DNA of 64,000 nucleotides, from positions 318,062 to 382,061 of the forward strand of contig VZSF01017903.1 of NCBI GenBank assembly GCA_013398295.1, in the 5' to 3' direction. Below are positions 38,251 to 48,055 of this stretch, piece by piece. The notes below the pieces were generated by a model. That model made no database searches and was not told where the DNA came from. It saw only the letters and a program-made list of their open reading frames with translations. A program made the position numbers and the translations under genes. The stretch is from Chionis minor. Lineage: Eukaryota; Chordata; Aves; Charadriiformes; Chionididae. Each line of letters begins with the position of its first letter. Positions within the stretch are counted from its first letter, which is position 1.

Positions 38251-38534
38251 ACCGCTTACTTAACAGTTAATTTTTTGGAATCTTATGTAGCCCTGTAACC
38301 TGAGTCACAGAAATGTGCACTGTTCAGAGTATTTATTGTGTTCTCCCTCACATAAAGTTCTTTGCAGGAATTGGTTGTTTCTGAATCTCTCTTTACCAGT
38401 GTGCTTGTGTCCTTGCAGACTAGAATGCGTTGTGGTTCATGGGTATGTCCCATATAGGTCTGTCCTCTCCTACTACATCGACTGCAGGATATTTCAACAG
38501 TTTGGGGGTTTGCAAATGTTCTGTTACTTGTGAG

Positions 38535-38596
38535 CATGAAGCTGGACTTGATGACCTCCATAGGTCCCTTCCAACCCTGAATACTCTATGATCTTG
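38535..38596 (+). mobile_element. CR1 LINE 3'-end fragment, sense
   Basis: GCTGGACTTGATGACCTCC followed by TAGGTCCCTTCCAACCCTG and a CTCTATGATC end is the extreme 3' end of avian CR1. It is only about 60 bases, better preserved than the neighbouring long CR1 and in the opposite orientation, so it is a separate, younger insertion. Confidence 0.85.
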
Positions 38597-39713
38597 TCAG
38601 AAACTCTTCTCCCATTCCCATCTGGATGAATTTTTCTCCATTCTCTGGTTTATGAACTGCCAACCATTTTATGTGGTCTGCATCCTGCCTTCAGCTGGCA
38701 ACTATAGTCTTATAAAGACAATATGTGTTTCTACCCAGTGTAGAAAAGCAGCTTGTGTGGTGTATGTGTTCAGCAGAGGAAAATGAGCCAATTGAAGTGT
38801 TGCTTTTTTGTTTTTAATTACATTCTTGTTTCCTTCCCAGGCTTTTCTTTTCTACATACTTACACGTGTGCCTCTGGAGGGAGGATTCAATAGGCTGATG
38901 AAATGAACTGCAATGTTTAAAAATAATAAAAAAATTTGTAATGAAACATGTTCTGAAAGAACCCAGTTGCTATAGGAATTTTTGCAAGGATGCAGTTCTT
39001 CATCTTTCATTGCTCTAAATAAAGGTTTTCCTTCCTTGAGCCAAATGAGGGTTTTCTTATCCAAGCTTTGGAGTCTGTTCAATGTCATCTGTATGGACTA
39101 GTCACTACAAGACAATATTACTCATCCCACCCCTACATAAAACCCATTAAACTTCACTGCATGTGGTTTGTATTTGGGGTTTCATTCATGAGGCCTGAAA
39201 GTGCCCAAACTGCTGCAGTACGGAAGTGAAACCCTGAAAGGATTCTCCTTCAGTCACCACCAGCCAACAAAACATTCAATTCCACCTTCTCAAAAGCTCG
39301 CTCAAATCTGATTTCAAGGCCACTCTTTTCCTCTTAGCCAAATCTCCTGGGTTGACCCTCACCTGCTCTGTGGAACCTGCATAAACTTCTCAGTTCAGGA
39401 GGCGAGTTTCTGCTCCACTTGTAGTACGTCCAGTTTAATTTCTCAGTATCTTTTACTCATAAACCTGCTGAAAAGTCAATAGGTTAATTATTACTGATTT
39501 AGAATTAGAGTCTAATTTTGTTGTAAACAGTTTAACAGCTAGTCCTCCACCCTGGTCTTAATACAGTCTGTGTTTAGTTGTTACCCACCCTGGTATATCT
39601 GCCAAACACCACAGATGTTTTATCTGACACGTTAGTTATTAACAGTTTCTGCTCTTGTTGGAGCATGAAGACTTGATGAAGGGGTTTTTTGGTTTCTTCA
39701 TTTTGTGTTTTTT

Positions 39714-39730
39714 TTGTTGTTGTTGTTGTT
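39714..39730. repeat. (TTG)n microsatellite
   Basis: Nearly six TTG units in a T-rich neighbourhood. Confidence 0.85.
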
Positions 39731-41203
39731 CTGTTTTTCTATTCTGGTGTGCAAAGGTTTCTTAAAACAAAACCAATACTTTTTCATTAGCTACATGTGC
39801 ACCCGTATAGATATTTGTCTTTGTTTTTTCTTTTTGGAAAAAAATCAGAAAATTCTATAACAGGAAATTGAAAACTGCTTTGGATTTACATCCAAAAAAC
39901 CAAAATTGGACAACTCCTTTGCCAAAGTTCTCTCTCCCTTACAACAAAAACAAACAAACAAAAAACCAAGATTCATAGACCAGTTGTAACGGTGACGCAT
40001 CACTTTTGAGCAATTTTTGTTTACCTGGGTGCATCCTCCCATATTTTTGCAACATGTTAACACAGAGTCTGAATGCAGGAGTGCCTTGATTATCTTATTT
40101 GCCGGTTTTTCTCATGTTGGAATTCGCATAGTAAAAATTTTCTCATGATAAGACATGTAGGACTGGCTTTGTAAAAGTACAAGCATGACTTTGTTTTCCT
40201 GTTCCACCACAAAAGGCTCTTCCCTCCAGCCCCCACTCCTCTATCTTCTCAGTTCTTCCAAAGAAACAAAGATAACTTCTGAGAGAGTGGAGGGAAAGTC
40301 ATGTACCCCAGCCTGCATGCCTCAGCATGGACCAATGCCGAATCTGTGTCTGGCTTTGAGCTTTTATGTCTGCTTGTATGTTTTGATGATGTATTGTAAT
40401 TGTTTATAACCCAGCATCTGAAAGATAATTTCTGTTCAAGGCTCTAAGGCTGGCAACTTGAAAATATACTTGAAGTGGGGAAACGATTCAAATCTATCTG
40501 ATATTTTTTTAAATTGGTATTAGTTGTGGGGAAGCAGCAGCATTAAAGTGATGTTAGTGTTTGTGAAAAATATGAACAGCAGGCTAAATCCAAAGAACAG
40601 GTGAAATGTGAGCTCCTTTATTCAATATCATCTCCTTTCCCATAACCACTGCCCAGAAAGTAAATGGCTTTAGAAAAGGAAAAACTATTTATGTTCCAAT
40701 TTAGTGGCCTCAGTGTTGTCGTTTGGTGCCACACTGTGTTCTAGGATAGCCTGGCCTGTGGCTGACATTTCTGAAGGACGCGTGTCTCCTGTAGGTCCTG
40801 TGCCCCATCTGTTGGCTGTGCCCAGGACCATTGGTCCCAGGGTGCTGGGTGTCCCTGTGCCAACACAGGAATTGCACCCTTGCTGTCCAGGGCCCGTTCG
40901 TGTCTGGTCCCTGCTGGGAGATCTCCAAGGAGCACCCAGCTGGTGAATACTCGTTCTGGAACAGGTAGCTGAATACTTAACGACCTTGCAGATGGTGATA
41001 ATTTCTGATGAGCACCACTAACTCCACTGGCCTTGTTTGATATAAGTGGAAGGCCACATCGGTGTCAGTGTAAGGAGGGATGGCAATTGTGACTTTTTCT
41101 GAGGTGTATCTGACATTGTTTCCTTTCATATGCCTGGCGTGACATGAAGGGCTGGATTGTATCCGTGTGTCTGGATACAAAGAGGGCAACAGCATGCTGG
41201 AGG

Positions 41204-41239
41204 GCTGCAATCCTCAGAGCTGCTGCAATCCTCAGAGCT
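41204..41239. repeat. 18-bp exact tandem duplication
   Basis: GCTGCAATCCTCAGAGCT occurs twice head to tail (41204-41221 and 41222-41239). Confidence 0.95.
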
Positions 41240-41329
41240 GTTTGCAGGGCATATTTCTTCCATCAGTGACTCTCGCATCTCTCCATTTTGCTTCCCTGTA
41301 AGTTCCCTGAATGTTTTCTGTCTCTCTTC

Positions 41330-41720
41330 CCTCTGTGCCATGCCTCCCTGACTTGTCCCTGTCATGTTAGATATCATGCCGTGCCCTCCCCTGCTCCAGC
41401 AGGCCTATGTATCTCCATCTGCCATGGTACCAGGTCTGTCTACAGCCTCTTTCTTCCTCTTTCCATGCTACTCTTCTCTCTCCACATGATTTGCCATTAC
41501 CTGCCTTGTACCTGTACTGCCATTCACTCATATTCTTCAGTAAGGTCTTACCTACTCTAGTCTGTAAGGTCATCCCTTTTTCCCCTTCTTTCAGCTTCCT
41601 CTTTGTCTTCCAGGCTCTTCTCCACCTTCAGAACCCCCCTGCTCTTTCTACATCCAACCAGTCACCTTTGTAAAGATCCCTCCTTCCCTCATACTTCCTT
41701 CCCATCATGCATTTTTCCGT
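41330..41720 (+). other. pyrimidine-rich (C+T) stretch
   Basis: About 390 bases are enriched in C and T on the + strand (CCTCTTTCTTCCTC-like text and TTCCTCTTTGTCTTCC). It mirrors the purine-rich stretch 5.5 kb upstream. No gene signals are convincing. Confidence 0.6.
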
Positions 41721-42178
41721 ACTTTGCCTCAATTCTTTAATTCCCTGGGCAGACTTGTGCCCTTTGATGCCTGGAATATCCCTGGAGCTGTTTGGAGGTG
41801 ATGTTCTGAAGCCGAACTGCTTACAGAGAAATGCTACCAAGCACCAGGCAGTCCTGAGTACACTTTGACCCCTCACAGTAAGGCAAGAGTGGCTTCTTCC
41901 TCGTGCTTTGGGTTTGCCGTTGCCATATGGAAATGGCAGATGGTGTTGATCAGGAAGTTAACCTAGAAGCGTATCCGTTTCATGCCGTATGCGAAAGACT
42001 TGTTCATTAAACTTAGAACTCTAATTTAAAGCCAATTAACAGAGTGATTTGAAGAGACTTGTTGGTTTTGAAGTTCAAAAGAGATGCTAAGTCTCTGATT
42101 TCAGCCTTTGTACATTCCAGAACCTGTATAACTATTGCAGTGTTGCCAACTCTCCTGGGTTTTTGTTGGGTTTTTTCC

Positions 42179-42195
42179 TTTTTTTTTTTTTTTTT
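42179..42195. repeat. 17-nt poly-T tract
   Basis: Seventeen T followed by a C-rich stretch; a simple sequence. Confidence 0.9.
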
Positions 42196-44639
42196 CCCCC
42201 TCCCTCGCAATTTTTTTGAGTGATACAACTTTTGCCACGGGCTTGGAACTGTTTGGTGCAGCCTTATGAATGCCCGGCTTTCTTAGCAATTTTAGCCTTA
42301 CATTTAGGGGTGGGTGGCCAGAACTCATGTGTCTTTCTGTCCTCTGCTGAAAGGCAGCACAGTTCCCTCCTCCCTCCCTTCAGCAGCCCAGTACTGCTCT
42401 TCTATAAGCAGGGGTTGAGGAAGGAGTTAGAAAAATGGAAGAAGCCCTGAGCAGCTCTGTGCCCTCCTAACATCACTTCTGACAGCATTGGGTCATCTCT
42501 GCTTCCTTTGCTTCCTTTCCTCCCTCCCCATAACATCTCCCAGAAGCTGGTATGGACCCACTACAGAAGCTTCACAGAAGCCGCTGGAAGGGGCAGCAGA
42601 GGCCTCCAGACAGCTATGTGCATGCCCCAACATACAACACTAATTTCCGTGTGTAGTCAACCCTGTCGGATTGGCTCAAGCAGATCATTCCTAAGAAATG
42701 TTATGATGGGAAACCTTGTGTCAAGAAGACCCCAAAACTGATCAGTTCTGAATTAAGATTTATGCTCCTTTTACCTGAGACTGGCATTCTCTAAATGCTT
42801 GTAGATCGTTCAGCAACAGACAGTGTGTTTGGATAGTCCCAACATTTAGTAGTAGCAAGTGTACAGAAAAAACTAGTAATTTGAAGCTGTTGCCGATATG
42901 AAAGAAAATAGAAGGGTCAAGTTTTGCTGTGGTATAGAGCCTATGACTTCATTGGGTTAACTGCTGCTACTTCCGTGTAATTGAGAACATAATTTGGCTC
43001 AAACCCTGGGAGACTGAAAAGGATCACAGCAGCCACTGTATTAAGCCAATGTTCAAAACAGTTGGCTCACACGGAATTTCATAAGCAGATCGTGTGTTCA
43101 GAAGGCTTTAGCTGTATGACACAGTCCACTGCAAAAGAAGAGATGGTGGGAGTATCTCTTTGTTTATCTTAACTAAAACAGCATGCCAGGAAAAGCTATC
43201 AAACATGGTATTGCCTCTACGTGGGGGGCAATGTGGCAGAATGGATAAAGTATCTCCCTATGAGTGCCTGACTACAAACCTGGCGAGAGTCGTGCAAAGG
43301 CTGCCCTTCGTTATCCCAGCTCCCGTTGATCATGCCAGGAGCCAGCAGCAGTGGAGCTTCATCCTGGTTGTGCTGTGGTGGAGGTGGTGGTGGTGTCAGC
43401 AGCCAACGTGCCTCTGTCATGTCCCCTCGGGGATGATGGAACCTCACTGGCACTGTTGGTGCTGTGCGCAAGGAGGTCAGGTAGAGACAGACTTAAAATG
43501 AAGGAGACCATAGACATCAGTCTGAGAAAGGCCAAAATAGTCACAAAGGCAGAATGGCTGCTGGAAACCTCCTTTGGAAACCTCTTTCTGCCGCCCTGTG
43601 GGATTGCCAGGTGCGAAGGTGGCATTCGGTTACTGCGGTGGCTTCTGGAGTATTAGACCTGTTCACGATATCACTGGTGGCACCTGCCCTCTGCCAGAGA
43701 CGGCTCACTCCAGCGTTGGTACTTAGTCTTTGAGGAGAGGTGGCCAAAATTGGTGATTTGTGTTTCACAGAAAAGCACGAGAGGGCAGAAACCTGTGTTT
43801 TCTGCTCTGTCTAGGGTAGGGAAGGGGGTTTCCTGATGAAAGAAAAATCCCAAAGAAGGAAATAATGCTTTTTCAAGAAAAGGGTGTGCAGGGGGTATGG
43901 CTGATGAGTATCTCTTTATTCCCAAGTTTGCTGGTAGTCCCCTCCAGGCTGATGCCCTCCAAAAGAGACAGGCATTTCAAGACAGCACTTTCGACCATTC
44001 CTCAAGCACTTAGCGGGAGGGATTGTTTTATTAGGAAAGTTTACGGCTTCTTGTTTTCCCTCAAAGGCAAATGTGACTTTGTTGTTTTTAATTCTGTTGG
44101 GATTTCTCCCTTTTAATATACAACGCAGCTGTTAAAATAGCTGGGGTTGTCTAGGGCAAATCATATAGCACTTTCCTTGTTCAGATCTCAGATGGCTGCC
44201 TTTTTAGTGTCGCTGCAGAATTATATTACAGGGCATATGAATAGTGCTGGTATTAATGTCAAAATCAATTACCCAACCCTCCTCCTGCAGAGAAAGCTAC
44301 AAACCTTAGGAACAATCTGAGTAATCCATTCTGGGTTTCTAATTTTGAGTAATGACGGAGGGCAGAGACTGGTGCTTGAATAAGTGCACAGGGTCTTTCT
44401 CCGTATAGTCACTCCTAAATGCATGCTCTTTACAGGAAAAAGCAGGCTCCCTGTGAAACCCTTTTTCATGCCAAATGGCTCGCTGCTAAGATTAATCTGT
44501 CATTGAATTTATAAATTCTGTGTGGCACAGAGCGGCAGAAAAAGTTCAGCATTGAACAGAAAGCAAACTATGTATTGCTTAAAAAAATGAGTGTTGTGCT
44601 CCTGGATGGTGTGGATTGACTGCCTCCATCAATATATCT

Positions 44640-44880
44640 TCTTATACTGGTAATGAAAATACGTCCATAGCCTTGTGCCTCCGAGGATCTCAAAGCACTT
44701 TGCAAATAGGGCAAAGTACTGTTTCCTATTTTACGGCTGTGGAAATCGGCTGCGAGAGAGGTTAAGCTTTTTGCCCAGAGACACAGAGGAGACTGTAGCA
44801 GAGCCAAGATGGGAACCTAAATCTCCAGAGCTCCTGCGCTGTCTCTTGGTCACACATTGCACCAAAGCACAGCGAGAGTC
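44640..44880 (-). mobile_element. MIR/L2-like SINE remnant, antisense
   Basis: The + strand shows GAGGATCTCAAAGCACTTTG, then CCTATTTTACGGCTGTGG, GAGAGAGGTTAAGC, GCCCAGAGACACAG, AGCAGAGCCAAGATGGGAAC and CTCCTGCGCTGT in that order. This is the antisense of a MIR-type core plus its L2-related tail, as widespread in amniotes. It is one of the clearest ancient SINE copies in the window. Confidence 0.7.
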
Positions 44881-45469
44881 TGCTGGTCACTGACTCCAGC
44901 CATCATCCACAAACCTTAGGAAGGTGGGATACGAAAGCGGTGTTGGTGCTCCTTCGCTCCTTGATTTCTGTCCCGGTCTGTGGGTAGAGGTGCTGGGCAA
45001 GGCAGGATTCGGCTTGTGTCCTCTTGGGCTGGGATGGTCAGCTCTGCTTGTAGGTGGCTGTGGGAGGAGGATGACTTTTGGTTGCTGCTGATTTGGGGAA
45101 AGGCTTGGAGCCTTGCATCCAGCCTTTCTGCCCCAAGCACCTTTACGAAGCAAAAATAATTATAGACTTATTACCCTAAATCCTGTAAGATTAGAGTACT
45201 TGCATTCTTTTTTTTTTTTTCCTAATCCAGTATTTGAGGATTTACCTGTTTAATACAATCATTTATTAGAAACACTTGAATTTTCTTTTTAAATTCATAA
45301 TTCATCAAAGAAAGCATACAGCTACAAAGATTAGATTTTCAAATATGAGCCTGCTTGCTTCTCAAATTCCAGTTGGATAAGTGACACATTTGAAAAACTG
45401 GGCCCCTACCGGGGTGTCTGTGGCAGGGATGTAGAGATCTCGCTTCAGGCACCTCTCTGGAAAAAAGCG

Positions 45470-45693
45470 TGGCTCTGACCTGCGTCTTTCACAGGAGAAT
45501 GATTTCTATGAGGAGTTTATTCCTTGCCCGCCCTGGCTGCCGTGCTCTGCAGCCCCCAAGGAAGGTCCCGCGCCATGAGGCTGCCCTGAGGGTCAGGGCA
45601 GCTGGGAGGGGGGAGGCTGGGAGGGGTGTGAGGGCGAGCGTCTGGTTTCAAACAAAAGTGCAAGCCTTGAAAGGAAGGACTAAGAAGAAACAG
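45470..45693 (+). other. GC-rich patch with a splice-donor-like end, possible GLI2 leader exon
   Basis: The stretch around 45535-45660 is G+C-rich with several CpGs. It is followed at 45693 by AAGAAACAG|GTGGGG, which resembles a splice donor. An exon ending here would be about 2.2 kb upstream of the GLI2 acceptor at 47893. There is no transcript evidence, and donors of this quality are common by chance. The G-run cluster at 45604-45626 lies inside it. Confidence 0.12.
45604..45626 (+). repeat. G-quadruplex-like motif
   Basis: Four G runs (3, 6, 3 and 4 long) are separated by loops of 1, 5 and 1 bases, the canonical G4 pattern. It lies in the GC-rich patch upstream of GLI2. Confidence 0.8.
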
Positions 45694-47892
45694 GTGGGGG
45701 GCTAGTAATATAGCCTCTGAAGCTTATTTGCTTAACGAACAGAAGCCCAGGCTGTCAGACCTAGGTCAAATACTCCTCCAGTTTGAGTGTATTTATTTCA
45801 TACGTGGTCTGTAACCCAACCTGATTTCTGGATTAAACCTCTGTAAAGTCCTGGCCCCCAGGAACCCATCCCATGTTTGCCATCAAGCCCAGCACATGCT
45901 GGGGCAGGACCTTGGGGTGCCACCTTGGTATTCACTGGAGCCTTGTGTCATCAGTAAAGCCTGTAATTGTGGGTCCTGTCATTTCCAATGCAAGCTTCGC
46001 TGTTTACAGCTGCAAATCCTGACCTCAGATGGTCAGGATCATCTCTTAGTGGAACCATTAATGCAAGCTGTGCCTGAGGGCTCCTAGGATAAGCTGCCAG
46101 GGCTGCAGCACACAGCTGCTTGGTGGGCCACCATCCTTGTGAAGTCCAAGTGGTGGCAGCAATGCTGGAGGACCACATCCACCATGCATCAGGTCGCTCT
46201 GTGGTGCCAGCAAGGGTGGCTTTGTATTTATAGGAAAGTTTTAAAGTGGCCATGAGTGGAGGAGGAAGGAGTATAGGACAGCCTGTCTTGAACAGTGGTG
46301 CAACATGGAGAGTCTCCAAAGGCAGGTGTGAGGGAGTCCGGGAGCACAGGGCTGTGTGCTAAGCTGTAGAGCTCATCATGTAGTGAGGCGAGAGGGGCTT
46401 TGCTTTCCTGTTTGTCTGTCCCGAAGTTACAGCACAAAAACTGCTTGAAAACCAGCAAAATAGCAAGNCACAAAATGAAGTGCTTGTGCTTGTGCCAGGG
46501 TGATGGACAACTAAAGGGTAAAAATTCCAGATCACACACAGGAGTTCCTGAAATCTTTACATGCTTCAAAGCTTTTAGGAGTGTTAACTTTTTAATCCAA
46601 GATGCTCAGGATTCTCCAGAGTCGAGGAAGGGAAGTTTGAGCTGGCACAATGGCAGTAAAACTACCTGCAAACAAAAACCAGTTTTCTGGTTTCCCAGAC
46701 ATTTTTTGGCTGATCCCATTAATTCCAGTAAGGTAAACAGCCAGTGTGCTCCAGAGTATCGCAGGAGCTGAAAAAATTTGCATCTGAAAATTTGCATGTG
46801 AAAAATTGCAGATCTGCATCAAAATTAGAAAGGAAAGGAGAAATTAGCAGTGGGTTTTCCCAAGACCAGCCTGAGGCTGGTAGCGGCAGGTAACTGTGCC
46901 GGTTCTGTGAAAATAGGAGTCACATGGAGATATTTGAAATAAAACACGTTAAAACGAGGCGAAAAAAAGTATTTGCAGTCAGAAACGAAGCGTGCTGCCT
47001 CATTTAAGAGAAGCCCCATCTTTACATTACATTTGGGATACACATTTGTTGGCTTTTGGGAGACGAGAGATATTTGAATAGTGCAGAACAAACAATCAAG
47101 CAAACAAAAAGTTCAGGTGCTATTATTTTTCATGAACCTAATTTTTTTTAAAAAACAGGTTATTTGTGGTTTGGTATCTACTTGTTTTGTGGCGCTTTCG
47201 CTGAAACTTATTTCACCATCTGTAATGGAGGTAAAGCTGTAGCTGATTTTCACATGCGACCAGTCAGGACAGAAGAACTTGCTTGGGAGAGTCAAGAATC
47301 GGTGGTTGTTAGTCCTTACCAGTGAGACCTGGATGGGCTCTGGCAGACCTGCTGTAGCTTCTCCATAGTCACCGTTGAAATGTTCTGGTCAGGGCACTGG
47401 TTCAGAATCGGCACATAGAATAAGCACCAACTGGGGAAAAAAACCCCTCATCTTCAATGTATTTTTATCTGTATTTTTATTGAACGTTTTTCGCTGACTC
47501 AGTTCTTTGTTATGATGGGCTAGGTCATGTATAAGATGGACAAACTGGTTTTATACATGCCAAATTTTTGTGTCTCACTTGACTTTTCATCCTGGAAAGC
47601 ACTTTGCACCCTTTTATTATACAGCCCAAGCTTAAGTGGGGAACAAATGTATTTTGGTCCTGATCCTTTTAGGTCTTCAACTGCATGAAGCCAGGGAGAT
47701 GTGGGAATGCCCATCCCTTTGCACCCTTTCTGCCTGTACTGGTTGCGCCACTAGCTTTAGAAACCCAGGAAATCTTTGCTGCTCAGGGTTTACCTTTGAG
47801 CTGTGCTGAACCATCGGCCGTTTGTTAGCCGAGCTGATTTTGCCTGTTTTGTGAGTGGTGACCAGAATTTGGTTTTGTTTTGTGTCCTGTAG

Positions 47893-47922
47893 GGTTGCTG
47901 AGCTGGAAGATGCGCGTCTAAG
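47893..47922 (+). other. GLI2: GLI2 5' untranslated part of the first coding exon
   Basis: Thirty bases separate the splice acceptor from the GLI2 start codon. The acceptor is a T-rich tract (about 47864-47890) ending TGTGTCCTGTAG, with the exon starting at GGTTGCTG. A spliced acceptor this close to the ATG means at least one non-coding exon lies upstream, as is known for GLI2 in mammals. That upstream exon was not identified with certainty. Confidence 0.85.
47910..47921 (+). promoter_or_regulatory. minimal upstream ORF (M-R-V-stop) abutting the GLI2 start
   Basis: The 5' leader contains ATGCGCGTCTAA, a three-codon upstream reading frame. Its stop codon ends at 47921 and the GLI2 ATG begins at 47923, a one-base gap. 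The upstream ATG has A at -3 but C at +4, a moderate initiation context. Such short upstream frames can lower or condition translation of the main frame; that role is inferred here. It is in a different frame from GLI2, so it is not an N-terminal extension. Confidence 0.6.
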
Positions 47923-48055
47923 ATGGAAACTTCTGCTTCAACAGCTGCTGGGAAAAAAGAAGGGAAAGGTGCAGTTCTGGAGGGGAATGGCTTTACGGAG
48001 ACGGGGAAGAAACCCACTCCTTTAGCAGCTGCAGGAGCAGCAGTGGCACAAGGAG
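47923..48055 (+). CDS. GLI2: GLI2 first coding exon (N-terminal 44 residues)
   Basis: This exon starts the open frame of GLI2, the zinc-finger transcription factor that carries Hedgehog signals from the primary cilium to the nucleus. The frame begins METSASTAAGKKEGK, then a GNGFTETGKK stretch and an alanine-rich end finishing AVAQG. This matches the GLI2 N-terminus I know from other vertebrates (human starts METSASATASEK and reaches AAQGVPQHL). The exon ends with one base of the next codon (G), and the known next residue is valine (GTN), so phase and sequence agree. The N-terminal part of GLI2 belongs to its repressor region; the DNA-binding fingers lie in later exons outside the window. The ATG has A at -3 and G at +4, a strong Kozak context. 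The alanine tract is shorter than in human. Identification is by recalled similarity, not a search, but length, order and phase fit closely. Confidence 0.93.

Larger units (their letters stand above)
38597..47892. other. non-coding DNA upstream of the GLI2 first coding exon
   Basis: It contains the pyrimidine-rich stretch, an 18-bp tandem duplication, the MIR-like copy at 44.7 kb and the GC-rich patch at 45.5 kb. One ambiguous base (N) is at 46468. No coding exon was recognised. Confidence 0.6.
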
